A stretch of 6,500 bases of DNA from Clostridia bacterium (GTDB lineage Bacteria; Bacillota; Clostridia; Oscillospirales; CAG-272). Positions 1 through 5,034 of the stretch are shown here, piece by piece. Numbering within the stretch: position 1 is the stretch's first letter; every line of letters begins with the position of its first letter. Location: positions 1 to 6,500 of the forward strand of contig JAGALI010000156.1 in NCBI GenBank assembly GCA_017625275.1, read 5' to 3'. The translations under genes were made by a program, and so were the position numbers. Below the pieces are notes generated by a model that ran no database searches, was not told where the DNA came from, and worked only from the letters and a program-made list of their open reading frames with translations.

Positions 1-125
1 ACGCGGATGTCATAGACAGGCTCGCGCTCGTTCCAGCTTACAAGGTTGACTTCCTTTACCCAACCATTGTTACTATCGGAAACTGTACCGAAATTTTTCA
101 CGATGTCGAATTTGAATTCAGCCAT
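1..125 (-). CDS. YdbC-like PC4-fold nucleic-acid-binding protein, N-terminal part (runs off the window)
   Basis: The first 41 codons of a gene that continues past the window edge. The start is ATG at 125-123, behind a perfect AGGAGG (140-135) with a 9-nt spacer. The visible protein begins MAEFKFDIVKNFG and continues through GWVKEVNLVSWN to EPVYDIR. This matches, from memory, the start of the small (about 70-80 aa) YdbC-like proteins of Firmicutes. They share the PC4/p15 transcriptional-coactivator fold and bind single-stranded DNA or RNA as dimers. The conserved K-E-x-N-x-VSWN and YDIR segments support this. The rest of the fold lies outside the window, so only about half the protein can be judged. 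It has its own promoter (223-195), so it is probably a separate transcription unit from the LUD gene, although no clear terminator lies between them. The cellular role of this family is poorly defined. Confidence 0.8.
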   Translation of the reverse strand, partial: MAEFKFDIVKNFGTVSDSNNGWVKEVNLVSWNEREPVYDIR

Positions 126-194
126 TTGAACAAACCTCCTGTAAAATTTGTCGAAAAACTCACCTTTTTTGGGCAAATTCTCCTGTATATGCTA

Positions 195-223
195 ATTCTA
201 ACATACTTTTTATATAATTGCAA
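195..223 (-). promoter_or_regulatory. SigA-type promoter with extended -10 for the YdbC-like gene
   Basis: Read on the minus strand, a -35 TTGCAA (223-218; four of six consensus bases) is followed by a 17-nt spacer and a -10 TAGAAT (200-195; five of six). A TG sits one base before the -10, giving an extended -10. The predicted start is near 188, which leaves a leader of about 60 nt before the ATG at 125. An AT-only tract lies directly upstream and could act as an UP element. Confidence 0.7.
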
Positions 224-281
224 TAATATTTTATAATATTTTTATATATTTTTAAATATTTTTTAAATTTTTATAAATTTT
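222..281. other. 60-nt AT-only tract with phased T-runs (probable curved DNA/UP element)
   Basis: Positions 222-281 contain only A and T. T-runs of 4-6 bases begin at 229, 239, 249, 259, 268 and 278, a spacing of 9-10 bp, close to one helical turn. Phased A/T-tracts of this kind bend DNA. The tract abuts the upstream side of the -35 of the YdbC-like promoter, where an UP element would sit. The rest of the 126-307 gap holds the promoter, the leader of the YdbC-like gene and a short GCGCGC stretch (290-295). I see no canonical hairpin-plus-U-run terminator after the LUD gene. Confidence 0.6.
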
Positions 282-307
282 GAATAAACGCGCGCTATAA
301 TTTTAAA

Positions 308-940
308 TTAATAGCCCAGCTCCTCATTTACGAGAATTAGCTTTATTCTGTCAGGAATTGTCGAAAAGCGTGTTACTACTGTATGTGCGCAAATGGTGTT
401 TCCTGCTATGTAGCAATTGCCACAAGCGCCGTTTTGCGCACACGGGGTCGCACGATTTAGTCGTCTTGCGTTCTTGACACACGCAATTTGCTTTACTCTC
501 TTATGTGCCTCGGCTAGATTTTTTGTGATTTTATTCTTGCCTACAACTATGATTACCATATCAGGACCACAGATTAGTGCACCTAGGCGATTTCCGTTTC
601 CGTCTATGTTTACAAGCTCACCATTTTCTGTTATCGCATTTGTGCTCATTAGGAACACATCACTTAAAAGCGCCTGCCTTTTGAGTCTTGTCTGCTCCTC
701 TGGGGTTTTTCCTGCGTATGGATTTAGGGCGTTATATTTTTCTCTTACGGCATCTCTTATGCCCGTCTCATCAAGTGTTACGCTTCCTCCCCAGCTGATT
801 TGCATTTCCTTTTCAGCTCTGCCAAGCGCAATTCTTCTTTTTTCGATAATTTCTATTACCTTTTCCTTGGCGTCCTGCTTAGTTTCTACAAAAAACGCCT
901 CAATCTGTGCTTTTTTAAAGCTTTCTATTATCTTATTCAT
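308..940 (-). CDS. LUD-domain (DUF162, LutC/YkgG-like) protein with C-terminal cysteine cluster
   Basis: A 210-residue soluble protein of the LUD family (PF02589), whose named members (LutB/LutC) act in lactate utilisation; for the stand-alone clostridial type no reaction is established. The LUD signatures are visible: SWGGSVTLDETGI (49-61), then STNAITENGELVNIDGNGNR (99-118), then a GPDMVIIVVGKNKI strand. After this comes a cysteine-rich tail with Cys154, 167, 173, 176 and 184 (C-x5-C-x2-C-x7-C over the last four). That could bind an Fe-S cluster or a metal, but this is inference. I chose ATG at 940 because GAGG at 950-947 lies 6 nt upstream. An in-frame TTG at 946 abuts that GAGG and cannot use it. 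The preceding gene stops at 951, so only 10 nt separate the two and translation is probably coupled. It is the last gene of the operon that starts near 3974. Confidence 0.82.
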   Translation of the reverse strand: MNKIIESFKKAQIEAFFVETKQDAKEKVIEIIEKRRIALGRAEKEMQISWGGSVTLDETGIRDAVREKYNALNPYAGKTPEEQTRLKRQALLSDVFLMSTNAITENGELVNIDGNGNRLGALICGPDMVIIVVGKNKITKNLAEAHKRVKQIACVKNARRLNRATPCAQNGACGNCYIAGNTICAHTVVTRFSTIPDRIKLILVNEELGY

Positions 941-950
941 GTTCAACCTC

Positions 951-1649
951 TTATAGGAAAAATTTCTTTTTAAGCGAGCTTCTAAGTGGCTTACAGATGC
1001 CGATTATAATAAGCATCATTCCGATTATAAACAGCGAGATAAGTGGATATTCTGACCACACAAATTTCGAAAAGCCACCGCGGAAGGTAATTGCAACAAG
1101 GAACTCCACAAGCACCATAAGTGCTCCAAGGGCGATGGTTGCACCACCATAAACAAACAGGCTTCCCTTGCTCTTTAGAAGGATTTCAAGGCACACAACC
1201 GTTGTTACAATTACGCCTATGCCCCCAACAACAGGAAACGCAAAGCTTAAAAACCACGCACCCTGTGTAGCCAAATTAATATAAAGCAGGTATAAAAGTA
1301 TTCCTGCAAAGTCACACGGAACAAAAATTATAGGATTTGGGTGCCTGAACCAAAACGGAAGCGCCAATATGCCATAGGCAAGCGCTATTCCACCCATTGC
1401 ATATCCAGCCCACACAATCTCATCATGTATAGAAAGGTCGCACACAAGGCAAAGCACAAACGGAATTAGGAATATTGCAGTCCATATGAACATCAGCCCC
1501 TTACGCTCAAATTTATCGGGGGGTGTGTTGTTTTTAGGATAGGTTTCGTGCCCATCTGCTATAAAGTCTGGGTGATAAACCTTGGTCTCGCATATCGGAC
1601 ATTTCTCTTGGCCTGCCGACAGCTCCACTCCACATTTTACACAATACAT
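951..1649 (-). CDS. Zinc-ribbon, six-helix membrane protein (DUF6320-like)
   Basis: A 232-residue protein with an N-terminal zinc ribbon, Cys3-x2-Cys6 and Cys17-x2-Cys20, starting MYCVKCG. A polar linker follows to about residue 50. Six hydrophobic segments come next, at about 51-71, 79-100, 106-124, 133-157, 164-188 and 202-219, and the tail is short and basic (RSSLKKKF). The ribbon-plus-helices plan and its place beside a COG4908-type acyltransferase match what I recall of the clostridial DUF6320 family; I cannot confirm the family by search. No enzymatic motif is visible and the function is unknown. The ATG at 1649 has TGAGG (1660-1656) with a 6-nt spacer. It lies 35 nt after the hydrolase-acyltransferase fusion and 10 nt before the LUD start, so the three are almost certainly cotranscribed. 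It may anchor or partner the soluble acyl-chemistry enzyme at the membrane (inference). Confidence 0.75.
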   Translation of the reverse strand: MYCVKCGVELSAGQEKCPICETKVYHPDFIADGHETYPKNNTPPDKFERKGLMFIWTAIFLIPFVLCLVCDLSIHDEIVWAGYAMGGIALAYGILALPFWFRHPNPIIFVPCDFAGILLYLLYINLATQGAWFLSFAFPVVGGIGVIVTTVVCLEILLKSKGSLFVYGGATIALGALMVLVEFLVAITFRGGFSKFVWSEYPLISLFIIGMMLIIIGICKPLRSSLKKKFFL

Positions 1650-1669
1650 ATATTACCTCATTAATTTAT

Positions 1670-1682
1670 GACGCGACGCGTC
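1670..1682. repeat. Inverted repeat just after the fusion-gene stop codon
   Basis: GACGCG-A-CGCGTC on the plus strand is a perfect 6+1+6 inverted repeat. It begins 2 nt after the TAG stop (1687-1685) of the upstream gene and lies within the 35-nt spacer before the zinc-ribbon gene. In RNA it could form a 5-bp GC-rich stem with a 3-nt loop. There is no U-run after it, so it is not a terminator. An mRNA stability or processing element, or a protein site, is possible. Confidence 0.45.
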
Positions 1683-1684
1683 TA

Positions 1685-3862
1685 CTATCTGCCGTTGCTC
1701 TCCACGCAAGGACGAATCCCCTCGCCCTTTAGCACCTCATAAAGCGCGCGCTCAAGCTTTGGCTCCTTTATATTTCTTATGATATTTAAGTTCGCCTTGC
1801 CACCATAGCTTATAAATGCTGTGTTATATGGGGCAAAGGACTGAACCCCTAGGATAAGGTCCATTCTCTTAACATAGTCCTTCATCTCCTCTGGAAGCTC
1901 CACTGCCCCAAGATTTGAGAAGGTGAAGCTTGAGGTTCTCTCTCCTACTGCGTTAAAAATCATCTTCATTACAAGATTCTTCAAAAACAGTGGCGCAAGC
2001 TTCAAAATCATTGTCTTTTCACTCTTTACATTCTTTGAAATTCGTGAGCTTAATTGCTTTTCGTTTATCATAAGCGCCATTTGGCTTGAAAAGCTTTTAC
2101 AAAGCTCTGCCACGCTATATTCTCCAAGCCTTGGGTCAACGCCTGGGCAAACATAGAAAACAAAATTCCGAAGCGTTTCTGAGTCGTAGATTTTTCTTAA
2201 ATTGACAGGGATTAGTATCTTTATCATCTTGCGACGCCTTGGGTTTTTAACCTCCTTGGCTTGAACCAGCATGCACGCCCTTGCAAGCATTGCTGACATA
2301 TAGGCTGTAAGCGTTACTCCGTAGCCCTTAGCTCTCGAAATCAGCTCCTCTGTGTCAAAGATAAAGGTGGTATTAGTACGGAAGCCATCAAGCTCCCTTG
2401 TTCCATCAAGCTTATACGCAAGCGTGTCGGAGCGCTTTGCCTGTACTCTGCTATCAATCTTCATAAAGGAATCCTCAAGCTCGCTTGCCTTTGGCTCCTC
2501 AAGAGTATTTAGCACGCCCTGTGTCGCAGGAACTCCAATACCATATTTTAGCTTCAGGTATTCGGCAACAAGTGTTTTTAGGAATACAAGTCCACCACTG
2601 CCATCAGTGAGTGCATGAAAAAATTCAATAGCTATTCTCGATTTATAAACTATAACTCTAAAGGCACATTTTCTTATATCGTCAAACGCCATTCTAGAGA
2701 GAGGATACGACTTTTCGTCCATTATATCAGGCGTGCTCGGTATTTCCTCAATGTAATACCAAAACACTCCTGTCTTTAGTCTTACTGCAATCGACGGAAA
2801 GCGTCTTACAACTATATCAAGTGCCGATTTCAGACACTCTTTATCGATTTTTTCGCTTAGAGTCGCCGATATTCTAAACACATTGCTCCATGTGCTGGTT
2901 CTAGCTGCGGGATAGATTTTTGCCGAATTGTCGAGCGCCATCCAGCGAAGCTTCTTATTATTTGGCGCAACCACTCTTAAAAAGCCAGAAATTATCGAAA
3001 ACACCTTTTCGTTTTCCTTGATATTGTAAAGTGGGTATGCGTGCCACATGCTTGGCTCAATTACTATTCTGGAGCGCGCACCCTGTGCCTCAAGAAGGCG
3101 ATGAAGCTGTACGGAATCGTCAAGCATAACCTCATCTCCACCGACAAAAATAAGCGACGGTGGCATGTCAGAAAGAGACGCAAAAAGAGGTGAGGCAAGG
3201 GGGTTTTTGTACGCCTCCTTATCCTCTGTGCCCATATACTCCTTAGCATAATGCTCAAGGCGAGATTTAGTCATTGACGGGTCGCAATTTTCGTTTTCCT
3301 TATAGCTTTTGCCAGACAGGGTAAGGTCTGTCCAAGGGGAAATCGCCACAATTCCAGCAGGCATTCTATCTCCCCTTTCCCTTAGCATTTGGCAAAGGCT
3401 ATAGCAAAGCCCACCCCCTGCGCTCTCTCCACAGAGAACGATTTTATCAGGTGCTATTCCCTGCACCTCTACTAGGTGCTTATATGCTTTATAAACATCC
3501 TCAGGTGCGCTTGGAAACGGATGCTCCGGTGCTAGACGATATATGGGGGCAAACACCTTACAGCCAAGGCGTGAGGCGAGCACTGTGGCAAAGCCACGCG
3601 CATATTTTGCGCCACCACAAAGGTATCCTCCACCATGTATATACAAAATTACATTCGCACTTGTTTCATCCCTTGGTATAACGCGAGAGATTTCAAGTCC
3701 GTCAACCATTATTGTGTCATACAAAGCATTTCTTTTTAGCTTTCCTGCTATGACATCGCCTATTCGGTCCTGCCATTTTCGTGTTCTTTCAAGCGACAGT
3801 CCACTTGATATGGATTTTATCATCGCTACCTGCTTTCGCATAAAAACAGTCGACAGCTTCAA
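1685..3862 (-). CDS. Fusion of HSL-type alpha/beta hydrolase and COG4908-like condensation/alcohol acetyltransferase domain
   Basis: A 725-residue two-domain protein, numbered from the TTG start. Residues about 55-300 are a hormone-sensitive-lipase-type esterase: oxyanion motif HGGGY (76-80), nucleophile elbow GESAGG with Ser147, and probable Asp243 (GGDEVMLDD) and His274 (MWHAYP), a complete triad. Residues about 305-715 open with RWMALDNSAKIYPAA and carry HALTDG (416-421), the HxxxDG motif of condensation-domain and alcohol/polyketide acyltransferases, with a later RNFVFYVCPGVD segment. No signal peptide is visible. One domain could hydrolyse an ester and the other make one, but the substrate is unknown. 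The start matters: the strongest site, AGGAGGTGA (3876-3868), overlaps an in-frame GTG at 3871, whereas TTG at 3862 sits 8 nt beyond AGGAGG and is my choice. ATG at 3841 is a weaker option. It is the first gene of an operon with the zinc-ribbon membrane protein and LUD genes. Function is assigned at family level only. Confidence 0.85.
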   Translation of the reverse strand: MKLSTVFMRKQVAMIKSISSGLSLERTRKWQDRIGDVIAGKLKRNALYDTIMVDGLEISRVIPRDETSANVILYIHGGGYLCGGAKYARGFATVLASRLGCKVFAPIYRLAPEHPFPSAPEDVYKAYKHLVEVQGIAPDKIVLCGESAGGGLCYSLCQMLRERGDRMPAGIVAISPWTDLTLSGKSYKENENCDPSMTKSRLEHYAKEYMGTEDKEAYKNPLASPLFASLSDMPPSLIFVGGDEVMLDDSVQLHRLLEAQGARSRIVIEPSMWHAYPLYNIKENEKVFSIISGFLRVVAPNNKKLRWMALDNSAKIYPAARTSTWSNVFRISATLSEKIDKECLKSALDIVVRRFPSIAVRLKTGVFWYYIEEIPSTPDIMDEKSYPLSRMAFDDIRKCAFRVIVYKSRIAIEFFHALTDGSGGLVFLKTLVAEYLKLKYGIGVPATQGVLNTLEEPKASELEDSFMKIDSRVQAKRSDTLAYKLDGTRELDGFRTNTTFIFDTEELISRAKGYGVTLTAYMSAMLARACMLVQAKEVKNPRRRKMIKILIPVNLRKIYDSETLRNFVFYVCPGVDPRLGEYSVAELCKSFSSQMALMINEKQLSSRISKNVKSEKTMILKLAPLFLKNLVMKMIFNAVGERTSSFTFSNLGAVELPEEMKDYVKRMDLILGVQSFAPYNTAFISYGGKANLNIIRNIKEPKLERALYEVLKGEGIRPCVESNGR

Positions 3863-3867
3863 TTCTC

Positions 3868-3890
3868 TCACCTCCTCGGGGAGCCCCCAA
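3868..3890 (-). promoter_or_regulatory. Strong Shine-Dalgarno beside a G/C hairpin, setting a TTG start
   Basis: On the minus strand AGGAGGTGA (3876-3868) is a full complement to the 16S 3' end. Immediately before it, GGGG (3888-3885) can pair with CCCC (3881-3878) around a GCT loop, extended by U-G and U-A pairs that reach the first bases of the GAGGAGG. Alternatively CUCC (3883-3880) can pair with GGAG (3875-3872) and mask the site. The two folds exclude each other. The site decides the TTG start at 3862. Confidence 0.5.
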
Positions 3891-3909
3891 TGGCATATTT
3901 CGTGTTTAC

Positions 3910-3964
3910 TTAGTAATAATCAAAGCACTCGAGGTCTGCCTAGCATTACTAAAACCACCTCAAG
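3910..3964 (-). promoter_or_regulatory. Structured 5' leader with possible H-type pseudoknot
   Basis: Two 8-bp pairings cross each other in the leader transcript. P1 is CUUGAGGU (3964-3957) with ACCUCGAG (3935-3928), including one U-G pair. P2 is UUAGUAAU (3952-3945) with AUUACUAA (3917-3910), a perfect match. The 5' arm of P2 lies inside the loop of P1 and its partner lies outside, which is H-type pseudoknot topology. P1 covers the ribosome site of the small upstream ORF and P2 covers part of its start codon. I do not recognise a known riboswitch class here. The pairing is seen in the sequence; a regulatory role is inferred. Confidence 0.4.
3920..3946 (-). CDS. Possible 8-codon leader peptide (MLGRPRVL)
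   Basis: ATG at 3946 is preceded by GAGGUGG (3961-3955) with an 8-nt gap, and eight codons run to TGA (3922-3920). The predicted peptide is MLGRPRVL. It lies wholly inside the leader of the hydrolase-acyltransferase operon, ending about 57 nt before the TTG start. A ribosome translating it would cross the 3' arm of helix P1 and stop just before the 3' arm of helix P2. That geometry resembles translation-sensing leaders. An ORF this short can arise by chance, so confidence is low. Confidence 0.3.
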   Translation of the reverse strand: MLGRPRVL

Positions 3965-3980
3965 ACGCTTTATTATATTT

Positions 3981-4009
3981 ATTTTACCATAATTATATAA
4001 AATAATCAA
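3981..4009 (-). promoter_or_regulatory. SigA-type promoter with extended -10 for the fusion/zinc-ribbon/LUD operon
   Basis: On the minus strand a -35 TTGATT (4009-4004) is followed by a 17-nt AT-rich spacer and -10 TAAAAT (3986-3981; five of six). A TG one base before it gives an extended -10. The predicted start is near 3974, leaving a leader of about 110 nt before the TTG at 3862. The promoter begins 14 nt beyond the metA terminator hairpin, so this operon is its own transcription unit. Confidence 0.72.
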
Positions 4010-4021
4010 CAAAAACATATC

Positions 4022-4049
4022 AAAAAAGACAGACCGTAGTCTGTCTTTT
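4022..4049 (-). terminator. Intrinsic terminator of the metY-metA unit (UACG tetraloop)
   Basis: On the minus strand an 11-bp perfect stem, AAAAGACAGAC (4049-4039) with GTCTGTCTTTT (4034-4024), encloses the tetraloop UACG closed by a C-G pair: the stable cUNCGg type. A run of six U (4027-4022) forms the end of the stem and the tail. It begins 2 nt after the metA stop codon. The other strand has a T-run six bases after the stem, so some bidirectional activity is possible, but no plus-strand gene needs it. Confidence 0.88.
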
Positions 4050-4051
4050 GA

Positions 4052-4981
4052 TTATTTTTTCTCGTTTAGCTTAATTTGTGTTTTATCAAATGGTGTTACC
4101 TGATATACATAATAGTTAAGCCAGTTTGAGTAAATCATATTTGCTGTTGAGAACCAGTTTGGAACAACTAGAGTTTTTGCCACATTACGGAAATAGTTCT
4201 TTGGTGGCTCAATCTCAAGCCCCTTCAAGACATCTCTTTCGTACTCGTTTTTGAGTGTGTCTCTGTCGTATTCCATGTGTCCCATGAAGTAAATTTGGCG
4301 TCCGTCTCTTGAGCGTGCGATTGACACGCCAATTTCGTCACTTCCTGCCAAAATAACAATGTCCCCTGCCTTGTTAAACTCCTCGGCATCTATTGTTGTG
4401 TGGCGAGAGTGAGGCATATAAAACTCCTCATCTGTGCCCTTTAGAAGTGGGTCGAACTGAACGTATTTTCTGTGTGGGAACACGCCAAAGAGCTTCTTGT
4501 CAAGCATGCTCTTATTAAGACCGTAGTAATAATGTAGCGCTGCCTGTGCTCCCCAGCAAATAAAAATTGTGCTTTGAACATTTGTTTTTGCAAAGTCAAG
4601 TATCTCAGTAAGCTCTCGCCAGTACTTAACCTCCTCAAAATCCATTTGCTCAACAGGTGCACCCGTTATAATCATTCCGTCAAAGTGCTCGTTTTTTACC
4701 TCGTTGAAGGTTTTATAAAACCTTTGTAGGTGCTGGAGAGGCGTATTCTTGCCGATATAGCTCTCAGTTCCTATAAGCGTTACCTTGATTTGCAGAGGTG
4801 AATTTGACAAAAGCCTTATCAGCTGAGTTTCTGTTTCTATTTTTGTGGGCATCAAATTGAGAATTGCAATCTCAATAGGACGAATGTCCTGTGATGCTGC
4901 CCTTTCGTTGTTCATAACGAATATGTTCTCGCCTGATAAGGTTGAATATGCAGGAATATCCTGTGGAATTATAATTGGCAT
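4052..4981 (-). CDS. metA: Homoserine O-acetyltransferase (MetA family, acetyl-CoA type)
   Basis: A 309-residue cytoplasmic enzyme of the MetA/HTS family, which acylates L-homoserine in the first committed step of methionine synthesis. It has the full family length and start (MPIIIPQDIPAY). Catalytic Cys142 (FICWGAQAALHYYYG), His235 and Glu237 (YFMGHMEYDRDTL) are in place, along with Lys47 (NLMPTKIETE) and PHSRHT at 190-195. Residue 111, in TGAPVEQMDFEEV, is Glu; in characterised members Glu here goes with acetyl-CoA and Gly with succinyl-CoA. The product is therefore most likely O-acetylhomoserine, despite the frequent database label of succinyltransferase. The ATG at 4981 has AAAGGAG (4996-4990) with an 8-nt spacer. 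It lies 53 nt after metY, whose enzyme uses its product, and is followed by the terminator, so it closes the unit. Confidence 0.96.
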   Translation of the reverse strand: MPIIIPQDIPAYSTLSGENIFVMNNERAASQDIRPIEIAILNLMPTKIETETQLIRLLSNSPLQIKVTLIGTESYIGKNTPLQHLQRFYKTFNEVKNEHFDGMIITGAPVEQMDFEEVKYWRELTEILDFAKTNVQSTIFICWGAQAALHYYYGLNKSMLDKKLFGVFPHRKYVQFDPLLKGTDEEFYMPHSRHTTIDAEEFNKAGDIVILAGSDEIGVSIARSRDGRQIYFMGHMEYDRDTLKNEYERDVLKGLEIEPPKNYFRNVAKTLVVPNWFSTANMIYSNWLNYYVYQVTPFDKTQIKLNEKK

Positions 4982-5019
4982 TATCCTCTCTCCTTTCCTT
5001 GACTAGCTAGAGAATTTAG

Positions 5020-5033
5020 CGACACATGTGTCG
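5020..5033. repeat. 14-bp perfect palindrome in the metY-metA spacer
   Basis: CGACACATGTGTCG is a perfect palindrome one base after the metY stop codon (5037-5035). It is flanked by TTTA and TAAA, which extend the symmetry imperfectly. In RNA it could form a stem with a CAUG loop, with no U-run after it. The rest of the 53-nt spacer holds a CTAGCTAG palindrome (5003-5010) and the metA ribosome site. A processing or stability hairpin, or a protein-binding site, is possible. Confidence 0.5.
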
Positions 5034-5034
5034 A

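Noticed and set aside
126..178. An upstream in-frame TTG extension of the YdbC-like gene
   Set aside because: The frame stays open to a TTG near 174, but the AGGAGG at 140-135 points clearly to ATG 125, and the family begins MAEFKF-like.
283..310. GCGCGC with flanking AT arms (286-305) as a terminator after the LUD gene
   Set aside because: The arms match at only about seven of ten positions and no U-run follows on the minus strand.
941..946. In-frame TTG at 946 as the LUD start
   Set aside because: It directly abuts the GAGG at 950-947, leaving no spacer; ATG at 940 has a 6-nt spacer and is a better start codon.
417..956. A 179-codon open frame on the plus strand opposite the LUD gene
   Set aside because: It lies wholly opposite a well-supported gene, its translation is a low-complexity hydrophobic/serine mix with no family signature, and no plus-strand promoter is evident. 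It is an antisense shadow.
3795..3899. A second small ORF from ATG 3899 reading through the main Shine-Dalgarno in another frame
   Set aside because: No ribosome site precedes it and its sequence is just the fusion gene read out of frame.
3543..3992. Plus-strand open frame opposite the 5' end of the fusion gene
   Set aside because: It mirrors the hydrolase coding strand and the leader, with no recognisable domain. The minus-strand promoter and gene explain the region.
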